A DNA stretch of 64,000 bases. Source: Oegoconia quadripuncta (lineage: Eukaryota > Arthropoda > Insecta > Lepidoptera > Autostichidae). Positions 46,034 to 55,680 of this stretch are shown here, in pieces. Each line of letters starts with the position of its first letter. Position 1 is the stretch's first letter. The stretch lies in assembly GCA_949316235.1 (NCBI GenBank), contig OX438741.1, positions 25,673,324 to 25,737,323 of the forward strand, in the 5' to 3' direction. The position numbers and the translations under genes were made by a program. The notes beneath the pieces are model-generated. The model did no database searches and was not told the origin of the DNA. It saw only the letters and a program-made list of their open reading frames with translations.

Positions 46034-46154
46034 GGGGCGGGCGAAAAGGTCTGGAAGAGAGCATAGTATTAACTTAACCCACGCGGGTTCGTAGCGAATC
46101 TCGTAGGCGTTCACGTCACTCGATGACGTCACTGCCCTACGACTGCGCTACGAA
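46034..46154. promoter_or_regulatory. Imperfect hairpin with CRE palindrome and GC box
   Basis: 'ttcgtagcg...tcgtagg...acgtca' (46088-46118) is matched, inverted, by 46124-46154 with small gaps, around a 5-base loop. The right arm holds TGACGTCA (46124-46131), the consensus CREB/ATF site, and a GC box 'ggggcgggc' lies 50 bases upstream. It may be a promoter-like element or just a small foldback repeat. No linked exon was found. Confidence 0.3.
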
Positions 46155-46609
46155 AGCAACTCGCCCAACTATCGCCAACGTTCATCACTTCCGCAATAAC
46201 ATGCGGCACTGTCAGATGACCTCCTTTAAGTGAAATCTCATGCACTAAAGTTCAGGTCGCTTCATATCAAGTTAACTGAATAAACGTGAAAGTTACACAT
46301 ACCTTCATATTAATATAATATGTATGTTAATTAAAGTGAAATTAAAATTTTCCCGTTATTTTCCCTAATTCATGAATTTGAATTTTTAGGATAGGTACAG
46401 TCGCCGTCGTAGTTATTCATTCAGGGCTGCTTTATATATTCAATGATAGCATGATGTCTAAGCTACGCTAATCGCAGTATTCTAAAATGGGCCTCTTGTC
46501 TGGAATATCATGTAAGAGAATTTTGAATGGTTCAGCTTAAATACACAGCATCCTACCACTGGTCGTGTAAAATTGCCATGTATGATCATTTATGATGCCT
46601 ACTGTACCA
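46155..46609. other. No recognisable feature
   Basis: Nothing beyond AT-rich sequence. Confidence 0.4.
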
Positions 46610-46815
46610 CCAGACGACATAAATTTCCCCAATTTGTGAAATTTTGAGCTTCTGCCAGGAAACTGGAGTATAGATTTCCCTGGATTTTTAAAGGGAAAAT
46701 AAATACAAAATTTATAATTAAAAAAATACCATCATGTTCCACACCCATAACAAATTTTAATTGTCTAGGTTAAATAGTTTCTGAAATAATGACGCTTACA
46801 TACGGACAGACACGG
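46610..46815 (+). repeat. Lepidopteran-type dispersed repeat fragment
   Basis: 'acgcttacatacggacagac' and 'acggagtgatttcataaata' at 46790-46830 follow the 'cggacagacagacggagtgattccataagtg' pattern of a common lepidopteran repeat. The earlier part ('ccaccagacgacataaattt') is less certain. Confidence 0.4.
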
Positions 46816-47465
46816 AGTGATTTCATAAATATTTGTATTACTGTTTCTATTGTGTTTGTACCTATATTTTATATTGTTTTAGTTTTCATATTTAACAATC
46901 GATTAGACCTCATCTGGCTGAGGACCAGCATCGTTTTATAATCAATGCGCTAAGCACTAAGTGTAAAGACACTACGTAATAACAAACAGGACTTATTCTG
47001 GTGATCATGTGCTTCCAAAACACGATTTCTTTAAATTTTCTCGATAGAAAAAAATCTAAAGTTAGTCTGAAAGTACAAATAAATAGCTGACATTATGTAA
47101 ATAATTTAGGTAGAATGATGAAACTTTGAGTGATAATTAAACCAAATATGATCTAGTGATTACATGTTTTATATTTTCGAAACATGGATTAGTTTCGATA
47201 TAAAATGGAACTACCTAAGTTGATGCTTGCACGAGAAATGGAATGAGCGGTATTAACTTATGCAAATATGTACGAGATTGAGCAGGATGGATGAATGTAG
47301 CTCTGTCGACCTATCGCCCTCTAAGATTATCGTGTGAGTGACCATAGGTAAATAAATACGTATCTATTTTCTTATAAGTGTTCCGTATTGCCAATTTTCG
47401 TACCAACTGTCATTAACAAAAATGTAAGGAATTGTACTAAAATAGAGGAATTTTGTTAGAATCGC
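46816..47465. other. No recognisable feature
   Basis: No frame or repeat recognised. Confidence 0.4.
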
Positions 47466-47786
47466 TTATTTTTAAATCTGGGGGCCGATCGCGCTAAGTT
47501 TGAACGATAATACCAAAGCTAAACCATAACCAAAAACGTTACGTTTAGCACATTTCGTATCGCGCTAATCATTTGAACGGAAATTAAGCTAGTTTTTTTT
47601 AAAAACTCATGGTTAGCTCTAACCCTTGGTTTTACTTTGATAACGTCAACGATGTAATCGTTCACAAAAAATAGTGCGATACCATTTTTTACATCAGCTA
47701 AACTAAAACTAAACGAAAACTAAAAACGTTCCGTTCGAACGGTAAATCCGTTGTAAAATATCGCGATTGGTCTCCAGGTTATTTTT
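47466..47786. mobile_element. Possible hAT-type MITE, 8-bp target duplication
   Basis: TTATTTTT at 47466-47473 and 47779-47786 flank a 305-bp block. Its ends are imperfect inverted repeats: 'ctgggggccgatcgcg' near the left and 'cgcgattggtctccagg' at the right (about 12 of 16 positions pair). An 8-bp duplication fits hAT elements, but the flank word is simple in composition and could be chance. Confidence 0.45.
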
Positions 47787-47942
47787 GCCTAGACAAGTCA
47801 TAATAACATGTTTGTTTATTGTAAGATTTTGTTAAAGTATTTTAAATCATTACTTCTTTTGTCCCAGTTAGTTATTATACAACATTATAATACAAAAATT
47901 GCAGCAATTCGTTGTATATAATATTCAACTCTTCTTAATATT

Positions 47943-48053
47943 TTAATTTAAATAAATTAAATATCCTTGGACATATACAGACAGCGCCATCTATGTCCGC
48001 ACTAAGCAACTAGATTTGTGTTGTGGATACCAGATGGTTGATACACTACACAA
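47943..48053 (-). repeat. Dispersed repeat P copy, inverted
   Basis: On the - strand it reads 'atcaaccatctggtatccac', 'aacacaaatctagttgctta' and 'agatggcgctgtctgtatat'. This corresponds to the + strand copy at 50850-50950 base for base with some substitutions. Probably a LINE 3' end. Confidence 0.65.
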
Positions 48054-48095
48054 ATACATTTTTTTTTGTAAATAAATGTTATCATTGTGTAATAA

Positions 48096-48236
48096 TTTAT
48101 TTACTTATTTACATAGAATCCACAGTATTATTGCAGAAATTATATTACAGTAAACTAATTCCAAACTTATCCCAATTAGTGATTCTTATTATGTTACTGT
48201 CAATAATTATCGTTATAATTGAGTGGGTAACGTTTT
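48096..48236 (+). repeat. Dispersed repeat N copy
   Basis: Second copy of the block at 34175-34311: 'tatttacatagaatccacag', 'agtaaactaattccaaactt', 'cccaattagtgattcttatt'. The 71-codon frame at 48023-48238 lies across it and is not a gene. Confidence 0.65.
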
Positions 48237-48450
48237 AATTATATAACAATAAATAATAATATCTTATTAAATAATGTGCAACAACAAGTGATGTGCTGGT
48301 GCATTTCACATAAGTTGATAAGACCATTATCCTCATCCGATTGTTATCAACTCATAGTTATCATTACGTGCTATAAATCTCAATTAACAAGTGCAATGCC
48401 ACATATGTAGGTACTAATTTCCAACTCCTCCTCTAAACATAAATGTTGTA
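48237..48450. other. Spacer, no recognisable feature
   Basis: Nothing identified. Confidence 0.4.
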
Positions 48451-49101
48451 TATACATACATACATAATCTCACGCCTGTTTCCCGTAGGGGTAGGCAGAG
48501 ACCACAGACCAAAGAGTATAGTAACTATTTACCGAGAAAGAGTGGCAACTCCGTGGTTAAATTTGCATGTATAGACAGTGCTGCTGCCAGCGATTGGTTG
48601 AGGAATTAAATCTATCTATACATACCTACGTACACTGATTATATAGGTAGAAACTGGGTTTAGACATAGGTATTGTTGTTTATGAGGAAATTTTTACTTC
48701 TCATAACTAATTTCTTTAAATTAGCTTTGAAAAACATGTATAACAAAAACAAACAATAAATTAACATAAATCTGAACTTTTACAAAAACTTTCAAAAGGA
48801 AATCAACATTGACTGAGAGCTCGACATGACATCACCCAACGGTAAGATGGCGGCTGCTGCCACAGAACACTAATAACGGTTAGTTCGTCAACCGCAGTTC
48901 AGAGGTCGCAGTCTGCTATGAAAATTGATGACATTTGAAGTGTGCCCCCCCTGCCACAGACTTCCACTTGCTACGATCCTGACACACGTCTTCTGCTTCC
49001 TTCATTCTCATAAGATTGTTCATACATGCTCGTCGGTTTAGGGTACTCTTGACTTGGCCTTTCTTTAAGACGTCCCCGATTTGATCATGGTACGTTCGTC
49101 T
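48451..49101 (-). pseudogene. RTE-like LINE end, interrupted by a 444-bp insertion
   Basis: The same LINE C-terminus and tail as at 36978-37139, here broken in two. The tail and last codons are at 48451-48509 ('catacatacataatctcacg' ... 'aggcagagaccacagac') and the preceding coding part is at 48954-49101. That part translates on the - strand to DQIGDVLKKGQVKSTLNRRA, CMNNLMRMKEAEDVCQDRS and KWKS. The word CCACAGAC occurs at both break edges, so a later insertion split it. The 90-codon frame at 48916-49188 is this remnant plus flank. Confidence 0.8.
48510..48953. mobile_element. Insertion with 8-bp target duplication (hAT-like?)
   Basis: 444 bases lie between CCACAGAC (48502-48509) and CCACAGAC (48954-48961), exactly interrupting the LINE remnant. 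Ends are 'caaagagtatagtaac' on the left and 'gaagtgtgccccccctg' on the right. Beyond the CA...TG outer bases I see no clear inverted terminal repeats. An 8-bp duplication suggests hAT or another 8-bp-duplicating element. No coding frame. Confidence 0.65.
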
Positions 49102-49535
49102 GTTGTATATGCATACGTAATAACACCTTAAAGAAGATAATATATATATAGCGTCACGACCTATATCCCAAACGGGGTGGTCAGACATATCTCAAACGAT
49201 AAAAGTTTAATGCTTTGCATGCACGGTTCTTTCGAAATATACAGAAATGCACACGTGACAGGTGAACCTATCGCCGTTGAAACGTGCAAATCTATAGACG
49301 TTTATTCCAATTTTTATACCTGCCGAAACCACACAAGTAAGTAAAAAAACTGTTCTATCATTGAACAACCTGGGACCAAAAATCTGGCCTAGTGCATGTG
49401 AGGCAAACTTGGGCATTGAGTGTTTCTTACTATCAGGTGTTTTATTAGCAGTTAAAAAAGTAAGGGTAATCAGTTATTTACAAACTTTGACAATTTATAT
49501 TGTAACTAAATTCTGCAATATTATAATAACATCCC
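49102..49535. other. No recognisable feature
   Basis: The frames at 49207-49416 and 49361-49633 overlap on opposite strands with no domain. Confidence 0.4.
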
Positions 49536-49650
49536 AAACTAATAGGTATTATAAATGTGAAAGTTTGTGTTTATATGTATGTATGTATGTTTGTTGCCTC
49601 TTCACGCCTATACGGGTGGACGGATTTGGATGAAATTTGGTGTGTAGATA
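49536..49650 (-). repeat. Dispersed repeat L copy, inverted
   Basis: 'aaactaataggtattataaa' and 'tgtgaaagtttgtg' at the left and 'ggatttggatgaaatttggt' at the right are the complement of the L right end and core. A short ATGT run ('atgtatgtatgtatg') sits between. Confidence 0.65.
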
Positions 49651-49659
49651 GATTAGGGC

Positions 49660-49860
49660 CTGGATTAACATTTATCACAAAGTATTTCGCTTGACCTACT
49701 AAAACTAACCCCTAAAGTTTGCATTTGGGCCAACCTTTTGTACAACTCTACCAAATTTAAATTATTTGCGTTAAATATTGCGGTGGCAGACGGACATACA
49801 CAGTGGTGATTCCATAAGTGTAAGTAGGTACTGTTTTATCATTCTTGACGGAACACTATG
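49660..49860 (+). repeat. Lepidopteran-type dispersed repeat fragment
   Basis: Contains 'gcagacggacatacacagtg' and 'gtgattccataagtgtaag', then 'gacggaacac', the usual right-hand words of the repeat also seen at 200-412 and 46610-46815. Confidence 0.4.
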
Positions 49861-50494
49861 TCGTATCGCTTCTATGACGTCACAGTTCCTTAGAACAAAA
49901 TGGAAAGACCCCACAAGATCTCAATTTTATGAAAAACCTTTTTAGTTAAATATCGATAAGTACCTACTTACTATTCTTATGTAGTAGGTACATCTGAAAC
50001 AGATAAAACTTTACAGGCCTTAAAATCATGAAAATACTTCTTATCCTGCATTAGTTTATTGCACAGTGAATTGAAGAATTCTACGGACCGGATAATTTGA
50101 ATTGTATGTGACCTACTGTATTAAGTGGACCTGCTGTAGTGGATTGCATTAACAAGCGTAACGCTGACCTTTGGTTCAACTCGATTTGTGAAGTGAAAAA
50201 AAAGAAGAAAAAGTACCTATAGGCCTTTATCGATGCCACCTGAGATCTCAGCAACAAGGGATATGTCAAAGGAAAGTGCTGCCGTATGACGTCTCGATAT
50301 GTTCACATATACACATAATGTTTACTTAGCTTCAACGCGTCTTGATTTCATACTCCCAATTTGACTTGTGTGAATGTCAATCAAAATAGAACGTCAATTA
50401 GATTGAGTCATATTGTTTGTTTGTTTGTAAACGCTTTATTGTACTTCATATGGTTTACGTGAATAAAATAAATTTAAATTAGAATTAAGTACCA
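49861..50494. other. No recognisable feature
   Basis: AT-rich; a short GAA/A-rich run near 50200 and 'ttgtttgtttgtttgt' near 50417 are simple sequence. Confidence 0.4.
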
Positions 50495-50495
50495 A

Positions 50496-51050
50496 GGCGG
50501 ACTCATCACATAAAGGATCTCGTCCCTCAACCTTAGTATTTGTCAAAGAACAGACTGAGATTATGAGACAGATTTCAAACAGTCTTTGGTACAATCATCA
50601 ACTCGTACAACAAAATGGGGACTTTTTATTTATGATGTTCTAGTCTATTTTCATAGTTTTAGTGACATTGTTTTGCTTTGTGTACGCCTAGTCTGACTGA
50701 CTGGACGAGATCCTTTATCGTCCAGTCCACCTTGGTATTGGTCAAAGATTGACTAGGCGTACACAAAGCAAAACAATTTCACTAAAACTATGAATATAGG
50801 CTAGAACATTATAAATATGTAAGTTCCTATTTATAAAAAAAAATATTTATGTAATATATCAATCATCTGGTACCCACAACACAAGCCTATAGTTGCTTAC
50901 TGTGGAACTAGATGGCGCTGTGTGTATGTCTAAGGATATTTATTTATTTAATTTGTTGCACGCGTTAAAGATTGTACCAAAGACTGCTTGAAATTTGGCG
51001 ACGTTAACTATGTACAATAATATGACATATCTGTCTCATATCTCCCTTAA
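50496..51050. mobile_element. Nested inverted repeats (foldback), with repeat P inside
   Basis: Inner pair: 50635-50692 ('tgttctagtctattttcata' ... 'tttgtgtacgcctagtc') against 50751-50811 ('gactaggcgtacacaaagca' ... 'ataggctagaacat'). Outer pair: 'cagtctttggtacaatc' (50580-50600) against 'gattgtaccaaagactg' (50968-50984), with 'gagacagat' and 'atctgtctc' further out. A block 'ggacgagatcctttat' inside resembles the complement of 'ataaaggatctcgtcc' near 50508-50525. The copy of repeat P at 50850-50950 lies in the right arm only. Looks like a rearranged foldback element. Confidence 0.6.
50850..50950 (+). repeat. Dispersed repeat P copy
   Basis: 'tcaatcatctggtacccaca' then 'gttgcttactgtggaactag' and 'atggcgctgtgtgtatgtct', ending in (TTTA)n. 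Matches 47943-48053 inverted. It has the look of a LINE 3' end. Confidence 0.65.
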
Positions 51051-52448
51051 TTTTATGATCAACTGTGTTAATTAGAATTCAGACCATCAACAGGAACTTC
51101 TGTTAGAATTCAGCTGTTCTTTAGAAAAAAAATTACCTACTCGACAAAAATATACAAGGTCCTAATTTATTAATCCGATCCATTGTACACATGATTGTTT
51201 AGGTCCAAGGTATTCCAATTTTATTTATAAAAATAAATACTAAAAGTACCGCTGCAGCACTCAAAGCTTTACAATTTGTTGTTATTATTGTTTTTATAAA
51301 CCAAATTGTTATTTGGAACACTTTGGACCTACAAAATCACGACTTTAATGGACAGGCACTGATAAATTAGCACCTTGTACATGAAACATTCTTTTTTCAC
51401 AATTTCGTAGTTAGTCCCGTAATAAAAGTTGTTCAGTTTAATGGCCGGAATCACCTAACAAAGTTAGTGCATATTCTCAGATACTTACACGGTGTATATG
51501 ATTCCATGGTCGGTCGTTGTAAGGTTGTCTGTTTATTACTATATTACAGGATGCATTTCAGTCACAATGTTGGAATTACACAATCTTATTCCACCGTCAT
51601 CGTTCCATCTTCGATTACAAGGCGCAGGGAGGGTTTCTACCCGCATGTCATGCACATACCGAACGCTCGCACTAAGCGGTTTGGCGAACAGCTAAAGCAT
51701 AGAATCCCTATCAGACGTCAGTTTTTCCGAAATCCTACTATCTTTGCTGTAACAGCGTGTTTCATCTTCGACCGTATCGTCATTTTTCAACTGAGATTAT
51801 GTTCAAACGCGTATCTGGTCAACCATAAAAAAATAAGTCTTTAAGAGGCTGACAGCAGCCAATTGCGTTGAAAGATTATCATTTTTTGTAAAGCATATAG
51901 CTCGTATCATTATAAAAAAAGTTATAGGTAAAATTGATCATATTTCTGACATGATTCATGTTTTCAAAACATAATTACACAATCTTCTCTCGATAGAATT
52001 TAATTGCAAAGTAGCATCTAAAAATGCATGAAATCTTATTTTTCTCAGATATGCAGTCACTAACATAAATGATATTTTGTACAATATTGTGTCGTATATG
52101 TTACTAAAACAAATTCATGTTTTAGATTTTCAATAATGCGTCTATTTTAATTGAAATAATTAATTTTGTGATTTGCACTTACGCCCTATAATTCTAAGTA
52201 ACGCTTTCTCTGTTACTCGTACTCAATGCGACAGTGATCGCTTAGGCGCGTTGCTGGATGGACCTGTGTTGTGCGCTGAGACGCTCTCCCAAATATTCGA
52301 ACCTTTTTTCATATTCATATTCAGGACTTTCTTTTTCTTGTTTTGTTTATTTAATTAGGGTAAAATTTTGTATGTGTGTAAATAATTTTATTTATTAGGT
52401 AGGTAATCACAGTTGTAAATAAATAAGTTGGTAAAGTTAATAATAGAA
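51051..52448. other. No confirmed gene; 125-codon frame at 51467-51844
   Basis: The frame 51467-51844 is long for chance in AT-rich DNA, but its listed start is GTG. Its content (KVVCLLLYYRMHF, ITRRREGFYPH, TKRFGEQLKHRIPIRRQFF) matches nothing I recognise. A second overlapping frame at 51492-51695 shows the region is simply stop-poor. Confidence 0.35.
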
Positions 52449-52449
52449 A

Positions 52450-54290
52450 ATGGACTCGAAAAAAAAACAAAACCGAAGAAACGGCAATATAAAAGAAATC
52501 AGAAACACATGATGGAGGTTGTAAAGTAAGTGTAATAAAATATTATATCTCTTTTTAATTAATTAAGTATGTACATGAAACACCAAATTTATAAAACGCA
52601 ACCATAATTATGTTTTCACTATTTTGTAGTTGCGTCTACTGATACGGGATGTATAGGTACCTTTTTTCGTCACCGCTTATGTAAGACGTTTGGCTCAGTC
52701 GACTTGGGCTTGTCGCTTGAATTTCGTCGTGCTGGATCGATCCCAGTACTTTTCTTGTCTTTTTTATTTTATTTGCTTTTATTTATTGTATGTCTAAATA
52801 AATCCTGTAATCTTTTTTTACATGTCTAAGTGATATTTATCAAAAATTTCATTTTTGTGCATGGCTGTGTACTTTTCGTCATTACATATTCCTAGGTGCT
52901 GACGTACTACAATTCTTTGATTTTCAGTTCTAAAAATCATTTGGGCCCTGAAGAGTCATCAACCGGACTTGTTTTGCAAGAGTGAGTAAAATTATTATTT
53001 TTACCAGTATCTAGGATTTCTGAAATAGATAATAGGCAATATTGTTATTTTTGACCAAAAACAAACCTTGTCGAAAGAAATATGTAAAGGTCATCATAAA
53101 ACAAAAGCATAACTTTGAGATTTTTATAAAATGATTGCCAATGGGACATATAATAAAAATTATATAAAAAAAAAACAAATAAATTCCTTTCAACCGCTAA
53201 AATAATCTATTGAGAATTACCATAGACTTACGAAAATCACAGATTCGGCCATCATAATATATAAGGTCTAACAAAATTAACCCGACAAACGTTGCAGAGT
53301 GTATGTATAGGATGTACCTATTACGAAAAAAATAAAAAATAAAACATTAAAGTTAACAGATTTTATTCAAAAAGTTTTCCTGAAGTGTTTCAATAATATT
53401 ATCTTTTAATGACAGGTACGACATTGAGGCACAAGGTGTTCAGAAAAAAAAAGATGAAGAGGTATGTACTAACTAATGGCTTAGTAACCTGAATGGTCAA
53501 CTAAATGTCAAACTAACGTCAAATGCGCTATATAATATATGAAATAAAAGACAAAAACTAATTCCTGACTACGGAAAATATGACTAAAAAGTATTTTGTT
53601 CGTGATGACCGCCTTATTGTCTTGTTTTTTGAGAAACACTTAGGCCAAAGACGAAATAATAATAATAATGGGCCGTAGTCGGTAAATATAATATTAACTA
53701 ATAAAATAATAACGAAAGTTTTCTGTTTCAGACTTATCAGATTACAAGTGATCAGAATACGGAATAAGAAATCTGCATCTGTCGGCGGTTTGTAGCCAAC
53801 TCGCATTTTTATAAAAAATTGCAAGAAATTTGAACGGACCTCTTGGCTGTAATCTGAATACTATCGATTTAATAAACGAAAAACAAGATGGGCTCATCTC
53901 TAAATTTACTTTCGTGTGTAGAATGTGCAATTTAAAGTTTCATATAGAAAATGATTATCCGGAGAATGATTACTTAGATGTCAATAGTTGTGCCATAGCA
54001 GGCATAATATCTATTGGTGGTGGTCATTCACATTTGAAAGAGTTTTCTACGGCAATAAATCTACCTCTTATTTCAAATAAAAAATACCAAACCCAACATG
54101 ACGTTCTGTCCAGAAATTGGCAAAGGGTTGCTCAAGAAACTATGAAGAAAGCAGGGGAAAAAGAAAGAAATTTTGCGATAGCAGAAGGAAGCCTTAGGAA
54201 AAACGGTATACCGATAATTGATGTGATTGCTGATGGATGCTATTCCAAAAAGCTGATGATACACAATTTACGGCTGAATTAGCAGCAGCT
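52450..54290 (+). pseudogene. Decayed four-exon gene with Mutator-like transposase domain
   Basis: Four exons join in phase: exon 1 52450-52525 (ATG, MDSKK; after a frame change in a run of nine A, TKPKKRQYKRNQKHMMEVV), exon 2 52928-52981 (SKNHLGPEESSTGLVLQ), exon 3 53416-53461 (YDIEAQGVQKKKDEE) and exon 4 from 53732. Donors gtaagt, gtgagt and gtatgt and acceptors ttcag, acag and ttcag are all good. The basic N-terminus and the exon 4 domain (NGPLGCNLNTID, FTFVCRMC, CAIAGIISIGGGHSHLKEFS, PIIDVIADGCYSK) resemble the Mutator-like transposase domain of many arthropod proteins. Breaks: the A9 frame change, an in-frame TAA at 53765, a frame change just before 53830, and loss of everything after DGCYSK, where mariner sequence begins. 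The 150-codon frame 53830-54282 is the best-kept part. Almost surely a dead transposase-derived gene. Confidence 0.65.
52688..52760 (+). repeat. tRNA-like SINE head remnant
   Basis: 'tttggctcagtcgacttggg' resembles an A box and 'gctggatcgatcccag' (about 52731-52746) a B box, spaced as in tRNA SINEs and followed by a T-rich tail. It lies in intron 1 of the transposase-domain pseudogene. Weak match. Confidence 0.4.
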
Positions 54291-54395
54291 TTCGACGTTA
54301 GCGTCAAAACAATATTGGTCAATTTGCGTCAAATTGGCAAGGTAAAAAAGCTTGACAAATGGGTGCCCCACGAACTCAATGATCATTATACCTAA
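54252..54395 (+). pseudogene. Mariner transposase N-terminal fragment
   Basis: In one open frame the DNA reads ADDTQFTAELAAAFDVSVKT, ILVNLRQIGKVKKLDKW and VPHELND, then a stop. This is the second helix-turn-helix of the DNA-binding domain and the start of the linker of a mariner transposase, whose usual form is close to 'T..ELA..L.VS..TIS..L...GK..K...WVPHEL'. The catalytic DDE/D domain is absent. The fragment begins where the Mutator-like domain stops (frame differs), so the two are joined end to end. Confidence 0.8.
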
Positions 54396-54640
54396 CTATT
54401 ATTGTATAGCATATAAATTGTATTGTATTCTCATTATATATAATAGTGTATATTTATCTCTAAAGAACATTCTGCTCTGGTTTTTTATTTCATACTTTTC
54501 AGTTATTAATATTGCAGTAGTTTAATTAAATTATTTTTTCCGGGTTTTTTGAAGTCGTTTTTTTTAAATCCTTTTTTATTTAATTCTTTTTAGTGTCTGG
54601 TCAGACATTACAAAATAATAAAATATATTAATTGACCAAT

Positions 54641-54934
54641 ATGGGCAGGCTTACGAAAGGTGCTGCTCGTTTAAAGAACTGTCGGTCAAAAGAAACCGAA
54701 ACTGAAAGGGTACTACGGCTTGAAAAAAATGCCTCACGGAACGCAATTTCGCGTTCCCAGGAGACGCCCGAAGCTCGCCGAGTACGTCTAGTAGCTATGA
54801 AAGATTACGTTAAATCACGTATTCGCCAGGAAACTCCAGAACAGAACGAGCATAGACTCGGTTTTATACACCATCGGCTTGCCGAGGAGTCCGCTGAGCA
54901 GCGTGAGCGCAGGCACGGCCTTATAATCACGTAA
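54641..54934 (+). CDS. Short protein of 23-residue STPR-type repeats
   Basis: A 97-residue frame from an ATG at 54641. Residues 18-40, 41-63 and 64-82 are repeats with a 23-residue step, starting ETETERVLRLEKN, ETPEARRVRLVAM and ETPEQNEHRLGF; a fourth begins ESAEQRERR, four residues early. This is the score-and-three-amino-acid peptide repeat (STPR) known from the silkworm DNA-binding protein FMBP-1 and, from memory, also found next to transposon helicase frames such as Helitrons. The repeats are basic and helix-forming, so DNA binding in the nucleus is a fair inference. The last codons and stop coincide with the start of a dispersed repeat (54929), so the frame is probably cut short. It may be a transposon remnant and not a host gene. 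Confidence 0.55.
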   Translation: MGRLTKGAARLKNCRSKETETERVLRLEKNASRNAISRSQETPEARRVRLVAMKDYVKSRIRQETPEQNEHRLGFIHHRLAEESAEQRERRHGLIIT

Positions 54935-55170
54935 ATCGGCCTAAAAATGTCGGAGTAATCGATGTACATACATAAAGATTACAGAACCTCCTCCTTTTTT
55001 GAAGTTGGTTAAAAAAAGTTATTAGTATTTATCCGTGGTTGCTAATCTCCATGATAATTTTTGTGCGATGGCGAACCTTCTCGCTCCTACAGGTTAGATG
55101 GGCACTTGGGGTATACCAGCTCGACCTGATGATCTTCGATTTGTCATATTTATTGTTGATAATCACACCG
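54929..55170 (+). repeat. Dispersed repeat Q, tandem unit 1
   Basis: 242 bases starting 'acgtaaatcggcctaaaaat' with 'cctcctccttttttgaagtt' and 'ggttaaaaaaagttattag' inside and ending 'gataatcacaccg'. Repeated head to tail in the next 240 bases with roughly 15 differences. Confidence 0.85.
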
Positions 55171-55410
55171 ACGTAAATCGGCTTAAAAATCTCGGACTAA
55201 TCGATGTACATACATAAATAATACAGAACCTCCTCCTTTTTTGAAGTCGGTTAAAAAAAGTTATTAGTATTATCCGTGGTTGCTAATCTCCATGATAATT
55301 TTTGTGCGATGGCGACCTTCTCGCTCCTACAGGTTAAATGGGCAGTTCGGGTGTACCAGCTCGACCTGATGATCTTCGATTTGTCATATTTATTGCTGAT
55401 AATCACACCG
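55171..55410 (+). repeat. Dispersed repeat Q, tandem unit 2
   Basis: Second unit, including 'gaagtcggttaaaaaaagtt' and 'ccagctcgacctgatgatct'. The junction word is 'cacaccg|acgtaaatcgg'. Confidence 0.85.
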
Positions 55411-55499
55411 ATCTAGTCTACACTTTTTCCATACAAACCCAAACTGTATCTACTTAGTTTCCCTGTGTAAAAACTACGCAATCGTCTAAATATGTAATG

Positions 55500-55675
55500 C
55501 CATTCTGATATTTACCATGATTACACAAAAACTACTGGACCGATTGCGCTGAAATTACAATGGGACCAACTCGACGGTATCCCCTTTCATTTACAAAAAG
55601 AACCATGTGAATCAACCGCCAAATCTCGGAGATATCGGTGTACATACTCCTTTTTTGAAGTCGTTTAAAAATAAC
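55500..55675 (+). repeat. Dispersed repeat Q, partial third copy
   Basis: 'actactggaccgattgcgct' to 'aatctcggagatatcggtgt' and 'ccttttttgaagtcgtttaa' is the fuller 3' region of the same lepidopteran repeat, ending in the GAAGTCGNTTAAAAA word. Confidence 0.6.
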
Positions 55676-55680
55676 ACTTT

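Noticed and set aside
51467..51844. 125-codon frame
   Set aside because: Starts with GTG, overlaps another open frame and shows no recognisable family.
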